Below are positions 7,857 to 15,825 of a stretch of DNA of 33,686 nt, in pieces. A program made the position numbers and the translations under genes. Positions within the stretch are counted from its first letter, which is position 1. Each line of letters opens with the position of its first letter. Below the pieces are notes generated by a model, which saw only the letters and a program-made list of their open reading frames with translations, searched no databases and was not told the DNA's origin. This DNA comes from Planctomycetota bacterium (GTDB lineage Bacteria; Planctomycetota; Phycisphaerae; Phycisphaerales; SM1A02). Location of the stretch: NCBI GenBank assembly GCA_016872915.1, contig VGYQ01000023.1:1-33686 (forward strand), read 5' to 3'.

Positions 7857-8939
7857 ATGCACATTTTGGAGAGCATGGTTCAGCACGGTCATGAGCGCGT
7901 CGCCATCTGCAATGACCCGGCAACGGGACTTCGCGCCATCATCGCCGTCCACTCGACGGTGCTCGGAAACGCCCTCGGTGGAACGCGCCGTTTCTTTTAT
8001 TCGAACGACAACGACGCGATCTTTGATGTGCTGCGCCTCTCGGAGGGGATGACTTTCAAGAACGCCGCAGCAGATCTCGCTCTCGGCGGCGGCAAGAGCG
8101 TGATCTTGCTGAAGAAGCAGGGCGACCAGCCCACGGAAGCTCAGGGACGTGCGATGGGTCGCTTTGTGGAAAGCTTCAACGGCTCGTACATCGCCGCCGA
8201 GGATGTCGGCGTCAGTCCGCAGTTTTGCGACTGGATGGCGCAGGAGTCGCGCCACATCATGGGAGGCGAGGCGGTCTCACACGGCGGCGATCCCTCGCCC
8301 TGGACAGCGCTCGGGTGCTTCAACTCCATGAAGGCATGTCTCCGTCATCTCGGGCGGAAGGCTGACTTCTCCAATCTCTCAGTCGGCGTGCAGGGATGCG
8401 GTGCCACGGGCTACAAGCTGGCGAAGCTGCTGCGCGCCGCCGGTGCGGCAGTCATGGTGACCGACGTGCATATTCCCACCATGAAGCGCGCTGTCGAGGA
8501 GCTTGGTTGTGTGGCAATCGGCAACGACCGAAATCTCTTCCACGAGAAACTCGACATCCTTGCACCCTGTGCCATGGGAGGCGTTCTGGACCACAACACA
8601 GTCGCCAACCTGCGCTGTGAAATCATCTGTGGAACCGCCAACAATCAACTGCTCAGTCCACAGCAGGAGGGCGCGGATCTCAAGAAGCGCGGCATCCTCT
8701 ACTCGCCTGATTTCATCGCCAACGCAGGTGGTGTGATCCGCCTTGGCGGACTTCACCTCGGTTTGACGGAGGCGGAGATCGATCGCAAAGTTGCGGCGAT
8801 CGAAGAGACAACGCTCACTGTGCTCCATGAGTCCACTCATGCACAAAGCACTTCGGATGCTGCGATTTCCTATGCCCGCCGGAAGATTGACGCGGCACGC
8901 CACACCAAGGGTGCGGCCACCGTCGGCGCAGGTCGCTGA
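7857..8939 (+). CDS. Leucine dehydrogenase (branched-chain amino acid dehydrogenase)
   Basis: 360 residues, the usual size for Glu/Leu/Phe/Val dehydrogenases. The N-terminal catalytic domain has RAIIAVHSTVLGNALGGTRR and LALGGGKSVI; the catalytic Lys falls at position 80, the numbering known for bacillar leucine dehydrogenase. The C-terminal Rossmann domain has VGVQGCGATGYKLAKLL, then LAPCAMGGVLDHNTV and FIANAGGVI, typical of this group. The enzyme reversibly deaminates Leu, Ile and Val with NAD+ to 2-oxoacids, the substrates of the dehydrogenase complex encoded about 2.4 kb downstream. GGAG about 10 bases before the ATG supports the start. The gene follows a 159-base gap containing a palindrome, so it may begin a second transcript or be separately regulated within the block. 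Confidence 0.93.
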   Translation: MHILESMVQHGHERVAICNDPATGLRAIIAVHSTVLGNALGGTRRFFYSNDNDAIFDVLRLSEGMTFKNAAADLALGGGKSVILLKKQGDQPTEAQGRAMGRFVESFNGSYIAAEDVGVSPQFCDWMAQESRHIMGGEAVSHGGDPSPWTALGCFNSMKACLRHLGRKADFSNLSVGVQGCGATGYKLAKLLRAAGAAVMVTDVHIPTMKRAVEELGCVAIGNDRNLFHEKLDILAPCAMGGVLDHNTVANLRCEIICGTANNQLLSPQQEGADLKKRGILYSPDFIANAGGVIRLGGLHLGLTEAEIDRKVAAIEETTLTVLHESTHAQSTSDAAISYARRKIDAARHTKGAATVGAGR

Positions 8940-8951
8940 GACCTTTGCGGC

Positions 8952-9698
8952 ATGAAGCCCGCTCGAAGCAGAGGCGGCGGCTGTTGTGGCTGCACAGGCG
9001 TTGTGGCTGTGGTGGCGCTGATCGCTGTGGTGATCTTTGCCGTCCGCTGCGATCTCATCGGGACAGCCCAGCGCCTTCGTGCGCTCGTTCGGGATGCACT
9101 GACGTTCAATCTGATGCAGAGCACCGTGCAGCAATCGCTCCTCACTGCACTCGGTGATCTGCGACCAGACGGCGGCCTGGTGGTCGGCTGGCGTGAAGTG
9201 CAGGCGCGAGTCTTCACAGATCGAACGACATCCATTGGCGTCTTTGGCGTTCAGGTGCCTCTCGGATCCGTCCGTATTGAACTGGATGTGCCGGGAAATC
9301 GCGTGCAATATCTGCTGCCAGAAGGCGACGGATGGAGCGCCTCTGCGCTCGACGCGAAGACCATCCTGCTGACCGTACCGCCACCCGCCGTGAATGATCG
9401 TGTCGTCGAAGTGCAGTCCGACCCCTCGCGCATTCGCGTGACCATCGACAATGACTGGATGGAACACATCATTCCAAGCGGCGGGGACATCGACAAGGCA
9501 AAGGCATTGATCCGTGCCGCAGTCATCGAAGCCGGTGGATCGCGCCCGGCGCTCGCTGAAGTTCGGCTCGAAGCTCGAAACACCGCGCGCACATTCTTCG
9601 GTGGGCTCTTTTCACAGACCACAGGCTCCGACGTGACCGTGATTGTTCAGTTTTCCGATGAAGTGCCGGCCGATCCGGCTCCGCTGCACAAGCCATGA
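8952..9698 (+). CDS. Membrane-anchored protein, DUF4230-like
   Basis: 248 residues. A basic, Cys/Gly-rich N-terminus (GGGCCGCTG, Cys 11, 12 and 14) precedes one transmembrane helix at about 16-31; the rest is predicted extracytoplasmic. Alternating beta segments (VFGVQVPLGSVRIELDVPG, ILLTVPPPAV, DRVVEVQSDPSRIRVTI) followed by helices (DKAKALIRAAVIEAG) resemble DUF4230, but this is a weak resemblance by eye. It starts 12 bases after leucine dehydrogenase and its stop overlaps the start of the gamma-glutamyltransferase gene by ATGA at 9695-9698, so the two are probably translationally coupled. No enzymatic function can be assigned. Confidence 0.7.
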   Translation: MKPARSRGGGCCGCTGVVAVVALIAVVIFAVRCDLIGTAQRLRALVRDALTFNLMQSTVQQSLLTALGDLRPDGGLVVGWREVQARVFTDRTTSIGVFGVQVPLGSVRIELDVPGNRVQYLLPEGDGWSASALDAKTILLTVPPPAVNDRVVEVQSDPSRIRVTIDNDWMEHIIPSGGDIDKAKALIRAAVIEAGGSRPALAEVRLEARNTARTFFGGLFSQTTGSDVTVIVQFSDEVPADPAPLHKP

Positions 9699-11341
9699 GT
9701 GGTATGGAACAGTCGGATGCGATAGTCGGTGCTCGTATCGACTGCTCTGGTGCACTCAACTATCCATCGCAGCGACAGCTGGTGTTCGGTCGCGAGATGA
9801 TTGCCACAAGCCAACCGCTCGCTTCGGAGGCAGGACTCGCTGTCCTCCGCGCAGGCGGTTCTGCCGTCGATGCAGCGATCGCGGCCGCAGCAACCCTCAC
9901 CGTCACGGAGCCGACGACCAATGGCCTCGGCGGCGATGCGTTCGCGATCGTGTGGGATGGTTCGCGACTTCATGCTGCGAACGGCAGTGGATGTTCACCT
10001 GCACTGCTGACACGCGCATCCCTGACGGGCGATCGAATGCCAACCGATGGATGGGTGCCCATCACAGTCCCAGGGCAAATCGCTCTGTGGGCGGATATGC
10101 ATGCCCGATTTGGACGGCTCACATTCGCGGAACTCCTCGGACCAGCCGTCGACATCGCGCGTGATGGATTCCATGTTGCACCACTGACCGCGCAACTCTG
10201 GTCGCGTGCTGCAGCCACGTATGCCAAGCGCACCCATGTGGACGCGTGGCGCTCGACGTTCCTCGTGGACGGTGCCGCGCCCTATGCGGGTCAGCGTGTG
10301 CGCCTGCCCGATCATGCGCGCACGCTCGAATTGCTTGCCGCCTCGAAAGGGGCGCACTTCTACCGAGGAGATCTCGCGGATCAGATCAGCCGCGCCTCTT
10401 TGAGTGCGGGCGGCCTCCTCCGCTCCAGCGATCTGGCCGCACACACCACAGAGTGGGGAGACACCATTTCGATCCCCTACCGAGGGCTGCGCCTCCACGA
10501 AATCGGCGGAAACAACCAGGGGATCGCCGCACTCATCGCCGTCGGAATCCTTTCGCACTTCAACCTTGCGGCGGCAGACCCCGACTGTGCGGACACTGTT
10601 CACGCGTCGCTTGAAGCAGTGAAGCTTGGATTTGCTGATGCACATGCGCATGTCGCCGATCCGCGGTTCATGCGCACGTCAGCCGCGACACTGCTTGCGC
10701 CAGAGCGACTGCGTGAACTCGCGGCACGCATCTCGCCCAGTCGCGCACAAGACTTCTGCGCGGATACCCCACGGCCAGGCGGAACGGTCTACCTGTGCGC
10801 GGCTGATTCGCGCGGCCAGATGGTCTCGCTCATCCAAAGCAACTACATGGGGTTTGGGTCGGGTGTCGTCATTCCACAAACAGGCATCGCCATGCAAAAT
10901 CGAGGCGCATGCTTCACACTCGCAGCCGGTCATCCAAATGAGGCGGCGCCGTCCAAGCGCCCGTATCACACGATCATGCCGGGATTCATCACGCGCAGCA
11001 CTCCCGAGGGTGATGTGCCTGCGATGGCATTTGGTGTGATGGGCGGCTTCATGCAGCCGCAGGGACACCTGCAAGTCCTCACGCGCATGGCAGATCACAA
11101 ACAAAACCCGCAGGCTGCACTGGATGCTCCTCGCTGGCAGTGGATGCGCGGACTGGATGTGCAGATGGAACCGAATTGGCCTGAAGCGACAATCCAATCG
11201 TTGCGCGAACGCGGACATCGCATCACGATCGCCGGAGAACGCAGCGTCGCCTTTGGTCGCGGACAGGCGATTCTTGCAGTCGCCGATGGATTTGCTGGTG
11301 CGAGTGACCTTCGAGCCGATGGATGCGTGTGTGCGCGCTGA
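9695..11341 (+). CDS. Gamma-glutamyltransferase family protein
   Basis: 548 residues. The N-terminal half has family landmarks ATSQPLASEAGLAVLRAGG and SAVDAAIAAAATLTVTEPTTNGLGGDAF. The maturation/catalytic Thr appears to be T364 in RPGGTVYLCAADSRGQMVSL, where the family usually has TTHxxVxDxxGNxVS; downstream IQSNYMGFGSG, MQNRGACFTL and KRPYHTIMP also match. Such proteins self-cleave before the Thr to give two subunits and hydrolyse or transfer gamma-glutamyl groups from glutathione or peptides. No signal peptide is visible, so it is probably cytosolic, like YwrD-type relatives. It overlaps the preceding membrane-protein gene by 4 bases and is followed after 23 bases by the oxoacid dehydrogenase genes. 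A supply of amino acids to the catabolic block is possible but inferred. Confidence 0.9.
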   Translation: MSGMEQSDAIVGARIDCSGALNYPSQRQLVFGREMIATSQPLASEAGLAVLRAGGSAVDAAIAAAATLTVTEPTTNGLGGDAFAIVWDGSRLHAANGSGCSPALLTRASLTGDRMPTDGWVPITVPGQIALWADMHARFGRLTFAELLGPAVDIARDGFHVAPLTAQLWSRAAATYAKRTHVDAWRSTFLVDGAAPYAGQRVRLPDHARTLELLAASKGAHFYRGDLADQISRASLSAGGLLRSSDLAAHTTEWGDTISIPYRGLRLHEIGGNNQGIAALIAVGILSHFNLAAADPDCADTVHASLEAVKLGFADAHAHVADPRFMRTSAATLLAPERLRELAARISPSRAQDFCADTPRPGGTVYLCAADSRGQMVSLIQSNYMGFGSGVVIPQTGIAMQNRGACFTLAAGHPNEAAPSKRPYHTIMPGFITRSTPEGDVPAMAFGVMGGFMQPQGHLQVLTRMADHKQNPQAALDAPRWQWMRGLDVQMEPNWPEATIQSLRERGHRITIAGERSVAFGRGQAILAVADGFAGASDLRADGCVCAR

Positions 11342-11364
11342 ATGCGCCGCGCTACACTTCCTCC

Positions 11365-12471
11365 ATGCCTATTCAGACGGTTTTCAAGGCGGAAATCGAG
11401 CGCATCTCGATCCTCGACGAGCACAACCAGTTCGATGAGAAGCTGGGCGCAGGCCTCATCTCCGACGAGGATCTCGTGCGCCTGTACGAGGCGATGTCCT
11501 CGTGCCGATACCTCGACGAAGTCGCCTTCAAGTTGCAGCGCTCGGGTCGTATGGGCACCTATCCGCAGAACATGGGGCAAGAGGCCACGAGCCTCGGTGC
11601 CGCGTATGCACTGAACAGTGATGATTGGCTTGTCACTTGCTACCGAGAAAACTGTGGGTTGTTCTGGCGCGGCGTTCCAATGGAGTCGATCCTGCTGCAC
11701 TGGATGGGTGATGAGCGAGGCAATGCGATGCCCGCGGCGCATTATGCGACGCCGATCGCCGTGCCGATCGGTACTCAAATGCTGCATGCGACCGGTCTCG
11801 CATGGGCGAGCAAGTATCGCGGCGAATCGCGCATTGCATGCACTTTCTTTGGAGACGGCGCGTCGAGCGAGGGGGATTTTCACGAGGCTGCGAACTTCGC
11901 GGCAAATCTTGACATTCCCGTCATCTTCTGCTGCCAGAGCAATTCATGGGCGATCAGCGTTCCACAGCGCATCCAGTGCAGCGCGCCAACGGTCGCGCAG
12001 CGTGGCATGGCCTACGGCATGCCGTGCATGCAGGTCGATGGGAACGACATCTTCGCCTGCGTCTATGCAGTCAAGGCGGCCGCCAAGCGTGCGCGTGAAG
12101 AATCGCGCCCCACCTTCATCGAACTCGTCACCTACCGCCTCGGCGATCACACCACGGCGGATGATGCGCGCCGCTACCGCGACCAGGCGGAAGTCGATCT
12201 CTGGAAGCTTCGTGATCCGCTGATCCGAACACGAAAGCTCCTCGAGACCAAGCGGCTTTGGGATTCCTCCAAAGAGGATGCGATGCGCCAGCGCATCGAA
12301 GTCAGCGTGAACGCCGCCGTTGCGCGCGCGGAGGAGATTGCTGCGCCGCCAACGAGCGATGTCTTCGATCACACCTTCGCGCAACTTCCGCCGGATCTGG
12401 TGCGTCAGCGCGATTCACTCCAGACGCATTCGCTTGCCGGCGAACAGGCCGTACATACGGAGGGACACTGA
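11365..12471 (+). CDS. bkdAA: Branched-chain 2-oxoacid dehydrogenase E1 component, alpha subunit
   Basis: 368 residues from ATG 11365 (MPIQTVFKAEIERI). The thiamine-diphosphate motif is FFGDGASSEGDFHEAANFA with NSWAIS; the phosphorylation-loop-type segment is TYRLGDHTTADDARRYR. MGTYPQNMGQEATSLGAAYAL is typical of oxoacid dehydrogenase E1alpha. With E1beta it decarboxylates a 2-oxoacid and passes the acyl group to lipoyl-E2. A pyruvate dehydrogenase role cannot be excluded from E1alpha alone, but leucine dehydrogenase, acyl-CoA dehydrogenase and crotonases nearby favour branched-chain substrates. An upstream in-frame ATG (11323) overlaps the transferase gene and was not used. Spacing to E1beta is 3 bases. 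Confidence 0.92.
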   Translation: MPIQTVFKAEIERISILDEHNQFDEKLGAGLISDEDLVRLYEAMSSCRYLDEVAFKLQRSGRMGTYPQNMGQEATSLGAAYALNSDDWLVTCYRENCGLFWRGVPMESILLHWMGDERGNAMPAAHYATPIAVPIGTQMLHATGLAWASKYRGESRIACTFFGDGASSEGDFHEAANFAANLDIPVIFCCQSNSWAISVPQRIQCSAPTVAQRGMAYGMPCMQVDGNDIFACVYAVKAAAKRAREESRPTFIELVTYRLGDHTTADDARRYRDQAEVDLWKLRDPLIRTRKLLETKRLWDSSKEDAMRQRIEVSVNAAVARAEEIAAPPTSDVFDHTFAQLPPDLVRQRDSLQTHSLAGEQAVHTEGH

Positions 12472-12474
12472 CCC

Positions 12475-13443
12475 ATGGCAAACCTGAATCTTGTGCAAGC
12501 CATCAATCTTGCGCTCATCCAAGAGATGGAGCGTGATGAACGAGTGCTGCTGCTCGGCGAAGACGTCGGTATCAACGGTGGCGTGTTTCGTGTGACCGAG
12601 GGACTGCAGGCGCGCTTCGGCGCTCGCCGCGTCGTTGACACACCGCTCGCCGAGAGCGGCATCATCGGAACTTCGATCGGTCTGGCGATGGGTGGGCTGC
12701 GGCCGGTCCCCGAGATTCAGTTCGAGGGCTTCCTTGGGCCCGCCTACGACCAGATCTGCAGCCATGCAGCGCGCATGCGAACCCGCACACGCAGTGCGTT
12801 CACCGTGCCGCTCACGATTCGCGTTCCGGTCGGTGGCGGCATTCACGCACCCGAACTGCACAGCGATTCGCCCGAGGCGATCTATGCGCATCAACCTGGC
12901 ATCAAGGTTGTCATGCCCAGTTCGCCCTACGACGCGAAGGGGCTGCTCATCAGCGCCATTCGTGATCCTGACCCCGTGATCTACTTCGAACCCAAGCGCA
13001 TCTACCGTGCCTTCCGCGAGGAAGTCCCCGAAGACGAGTACACGATCCCGATCGGCAAGGCACGCACCGTTTGCGAAGGCACAGATCTGACGATTGTCAG
13101 CTGGGGCGCGAGCGTGATCCAGTGCATGCAGGCCATCGAGAAATCGAACCGTTCGATCGAACTGATTGATCTTCGCACGATCTATCCAATGGATATCGAC
13201 GCCGTGACAGAAAGTGTCCAGAAAACCGGTCGCTGCGTCATCGTGCACGAGGCGCCTCGAACATGCGGCCTCGGTGCGGAGGTTGCGGCCACGATCATGG
13301 AACACTGCTTCCTCCATCTGGAAGCGCCGGTACAGCGTGTCAGCGGTTTCGACACGATCATGCCGTACTACAAACTTGAACTGTCGTATATGCCGGACGC
13401 CTCACGCATCAGTGGTGCGATCGAAGACGCGCTGACCTTCTGA
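12475..13443 (+). CDS. bkdAB: Branched-chain 2-oxoacid dehydrogenase E1 component, beta subunit
   Basis: 322 residues, the usual size. Family landmarks: LLGEDVGINGGVFRVTEGL, TPLAESGIIGTSIGLAMGG, PEIQFEGFLGPAYDQI, RVPVGGGIHAPELHSDSPEA and VMPSSPYDAKGLL. The C-terminal EAPVQRVSGFDTIMPYYKLE is closer to branched-chain than to pyruvate dehydrogenase beta subunits, as I recall those families. It forms the heterotetrameric E1 with the alpha subunit encoded immediately upstream, with a 3-base gap indicating co-translation. The ATG at 12475 is just after the E1alpha stop and places the conserved N-terminus correctly. Confidence 0.93.
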   Translation: MANLNLVQAINLALIQEMERDERVLLLGEDVGINGGVFRVTEGLQARFGARRVVDTPLAESGIIGTSIGLAMGGLRPVPEIQFEGFLGPAYDQICSHAARMRTRTRSAFTVPLTIRVPVGGGIHAPELHSDSPEAIYAHQPGIKVVMPSSPYDAKGLLISAIRDPDPVIYFEPKRIYRAFREEVPEDEYTIPIGKARTVCEGTDLTIVSWGASVIQCMQAIEKSNRSIELIDLRTIYPMDIDAVTESVQKTGRCVIVHEAPRTCGLGAEVAATIMEHCFLHLEAPVQRVSGFDTIMPYYKLELSYMPDASRISGAIEDALTF

Positions 13444-13507
13444 AGCCGTGCCCAACGCCACCCTATCCTGCCCGCCTGTCTGATCCCAACACCTTCCACC
13501 ACCCAAC

Positions 13508-14854
13508 ATGGCCGGACTCAAACAACCTGCAGATAAGAGCTACTTCCTTCTGCCAGACCTCGGTGAAGGTCTGGTCGAGGCAGAATTGATCCGATGGCTG
13601 GTGCGTGTGGGCGACCAAGTCAAGGAGTCTCAGCCGATTGCCGAAATGCAGACGGATAAGGCGCTTGTGGAAGTACCAAGTCCGTGGGCTGGCACAATCA
13701 GCGAACTCTGCGGCAAAGAGGGCGAGATCATCAAAGTGGCGAGTGTTCTCATTCGCTACGGCACCTCGGGCGCGAAAGCGCAGCCGAATTCTGAACCGGC
13801 GGCAGCCCCCGCTTGCATGTCCGCACAAGTTGCTGCAGGTGTGAGCAGCGAAGATCAAGGAACGGTGGTCGGGAGCGTCCAGGGAACGCTTGACGTATCG
13901 AGCCGCTTTACGCGCCGCAGCGCCGAGCATCTCGTCCCGCAGCAGAATGGAAAGTCGCTTGCCACACCCGCCGTGCGTCGCATCGCACGTGAGTTGTCGA
14001 TCGATATCAATCATGTTCAGGGAACGGGTCGCGGGGGTCGTGTGACGGCAAGCGATGTCGAGGGTTTCGCGCGCGGAGCCAAGGGTGGAGTGCAAACCGC
14101 CGCACCACTCGCCGTCTCTGCCCGTGCGGTCCCGGTTCCGACCGGTGCCCCCCCTGTCGACCGCGATGGCATCGCGCAGCGAATCCCCTTCCGTGGTGTC
14201 CGCCGAAAGATCGCCGAAGCTCTTGCCCGTTCCGTGCAGACAGCGGTGCACTTCACCGCGACAGACGAGGCAGATGTCACTGCGCTCGAGGCGAAGAAGC
14301 GCGAGTATTCGCGAGTCACGGGTGAGAAGCTGTCGTTGCTTCCCTTTGTGATCATGGCAACATGCCGTGCGCTGCGGACCTTCCCTGCGTTGAATGCGAA
14401 CGTCGATGACGCCGCGAGCGAGATACTGCTGAAGGGTGTCATCAACATGGGACTTGCCGTCGATACTGACGTTGGGCTTATGGTCCCCGTCATTCGCGAT
14501 GCGGATCGCAAGTCCCTTCTTGAACTGCGCCGCAGCATCTCGGATCTTGCTGCACGCTGCCGCGATCGATCCATCACGCGTGAAGAGTCGCTCGGTGGCA
14601 CCTTCACGATCTCCAATGTCGGATCGCATGGCGGACTTTTCGCAACGCCGATCATCAACTACCCCGAAGTCGGCATCCTTGCAGTGGGTCGCGGGCGTGA
14701 GCGTGTGCTCGTCAAGGATGGCAAGTTCTATGCCGGTGTCGTTCTGCCCCTGTCGATCTCGTGTGACCACCGTGTCGTCGATGGCGCAACGGCAGTTCGC
14801 TTCCTCGGCGAAGTCGTACGGCTCCTCGAGCACCCAGACGAGTTCATTTCCTGA
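13508..14854 (+). CDS. bkdB: Dihydrolipoyl acyltransferase E2 component of the branched-chain oxoacid dehydrogenase complex
   Basis: 448 residues with the full E2 architecture. A single lipoyl domain (about 10-85) carries the lipoylated Lys at residue 51 in EMQTDKALVEVPSPWAG. A variable linker leads to a peripheral-subunit-binding domain (about 148-186: ATPAVRRIARELSIDI, GTGRGGRVTASDV). The catalytic acyltransferase domain (about 215-448) ends with SCDHRVVDGATAVRFL, where H421 and the D425-G426 pair form the HxxxDG active site. It forms the core of the complex and transfers the acyl group to CoA. The gap from E1beta is 64 bases, pyrimidine-rich and without a clear Shine-Dalgarno. The E3 dihydrolipoyl dehydrogenase is not encoded in the window and must come from elsewhere. 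Confidence 0.94.
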   Translation: MAGLKQPADKSYFLLPDLGEGLVEAELIRWLVRVGDQVKESQPIAEMQTDKALVEVPSPWAGTISELCGKEGEIIKVASVLIRYGTSGAKAQPNSEPAAAPACMSAQVAAGVSSEDQGTVVGSVQGTLDVSSRFTRRSAEHLVPQQNGKSLATPAVRRIARELSIDINHVQGTGRGGRVTASDVEGFARGAKGGVQTAAPLAVSARAVPVPTGAPPVDRDGIAQRIPFRGVRRKIAEALARSVQTAVHFTATDEADVTALEAKKREYSRVTGEKLSLLPFVIMATCRALRTFPALNANVDDAASEILLKGVINMGLAVDTDVGLMVPVIRDADRKSLLELRRSISDLAARCRDRSITREESLGGTFTISNVGSHGGLFATPIINYPEVGILAVGRGRERVLVKDGKFYAGVVLPLSISCDHRVVDGATAVRFLGEVVRLLEHPDEFIS

Positions 14855-14894
14855 CGCGGCGCGCACCTGACTGGCCAAAGCGCCACGACCACGC

Positions 14895-15761
14895 ATGACC
14901 AGTGGCATGGGCCAACGCATCGCTGATCCGAGCGATCCTCGACTCGACGACTATCGATTCCTTCGGGACCGCGATCTCAGCGGAGCGCGCCGAGCAGAGG
15001 GTCTTCTCGTCGGTGAAACACTTCCCATCATCGACATCATGCTGGGCATCCCAAATCTCACCCGCAGCGTGCTTACGTCCCCACGTCTTGCCGAACGCAC
15101 AGCGGCGGCGATTGCCGCATCGAGACATCCCCATACGCCGCACTTCGTCGCGGAAGAATCCACGCTCGCTTCGCTGGCGGGTTTTCACGTGCACCGTGGC
15201 GCATTGGCGATCGGCGTACGGAGCGCGATCGAGCGACACCAACTGCGGAGTGATCCGTTCCTTCGGGGAACGCTGCTCGTCGCCCTGGATGACGTGAGCA
15301 ACATGGACAATGTCGGCTCCATCTTTCGAAGCTGTGCGGCGTTCGGCGTCGATGGCGTTCTTCTCTCTCGCCACTCGCATGACCCGCTTTATCGAAAGGC
15401 ACTTCGCGTGTCGATGGGCCATGCGTTGACCGTGCCTTTCACATGGTGCGATGACTTGGCCTCATCACTCTGTGACTTGCGCGCCGCGCGTCCTACCCTG
15501 CATGTTCTTGCCGCCGATGCGAGTCCAGATGCGACATCCATCGACGATGCGTGCGCTCAGCGCGCTTGTGGTGGGCAGGACGGTCATCCACCACCAACCG
15601 TCCTCGTGATCGGTGCGGAGTTTGCGGGCGTTTCTGCTGCAGTACGCGATGGGGCGAATGCATGTGTGCGAATCCCCATTGCTCCGGGCGTCGATTCCTT
15701 GAACGCAGGTGTGGCAGCGGGGATCTGCCTGCACCGACTGTCGCAAATCGCTCAGAAATGA
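14895..15761 (+). CDS. TrmH/SpoU-family RNA 2'-O-methyltransferase
   Basis: 288 residues. The N-terminal region (about 1-130) is a substrate-binding-type domain (DDYRFLRDRDL, AEGLLVGETLPII). The C-terminal SPOUT domain has LVALDDVSNMDNVGSIFRSC, then VLVIGAEFAGVSAAVRDGA, and the SAM-knot signature IPIAPGVDSLNAGVAAGICL. Members methylate ribose in rRNA or tRNA; the target site cannot be read from sequence. It lies 40 bases after E2 on the same strand, and looks like a housekeeping gene sharing the transcript rather than part of amino acid catabolism. The ATG at 14895 was chosen; another in-frame ATG lies four codons later. Confidence 0.9.
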   Translation: MTSGMGQRIADPSDPRLDDYRFLRDRDLSGARRAEGLLVGETLPIIDIMLGIPNLTRSVLTSPRLAERTAAAIAASRHPHTPHFVAEESTLASLAGFHVHRGALAIGVRSAIERHQLRSDPFLRGTLLVALDDVSNMDNVGSIFRSCAAFGVDGVLLSRHSHDPLYRKALRVSMGHALTVPFTWCDDLASSLCDLRAARPTLHVLAADASPDATSIDDACAQRACGGQDGHPPPTVLVIGAEFAGVSAAVRDGANACVRIPIAPGVDSLNAGVAAGICLHRLSQIAQK

Positions 15762-15812
15762 CCAAATACTTTTCCGAACCGCCCTCCCGGCCCCGGCGTA
15801 CTGCACAGGTCG

Positions 15813-15819
15813 AAAGGAG
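15813..15819 (+). promoter_or_regulatory. Strong Shine-Dalgarno that fixes the HtrA protease start
   Basis: aaggaga lies about 7 bases before ATG 15826. It is one of the clearest ribosome binding sites in the window and decides between this start and upstream or downstream in-frame candidates. Confidence 0.7.
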
Positions 15820-15825
15820 AAGGCA

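Noticed and set aside
11365-14854. Pyruvate dehydrogenase rather than branched-chain complex
   Set aside because: Leucine dehydrogenase and acyl-CoA enzymes nearby, plus E1beta C-terminal features, favour branched-chain; not fully excluded.
13463-14920. Long minus-strand open frame opposite the E2 gene (485 codons)
   Set aside because: Composition is Arg/His-rich and unlike a folded family; E2 on the other strand has all expected domains.
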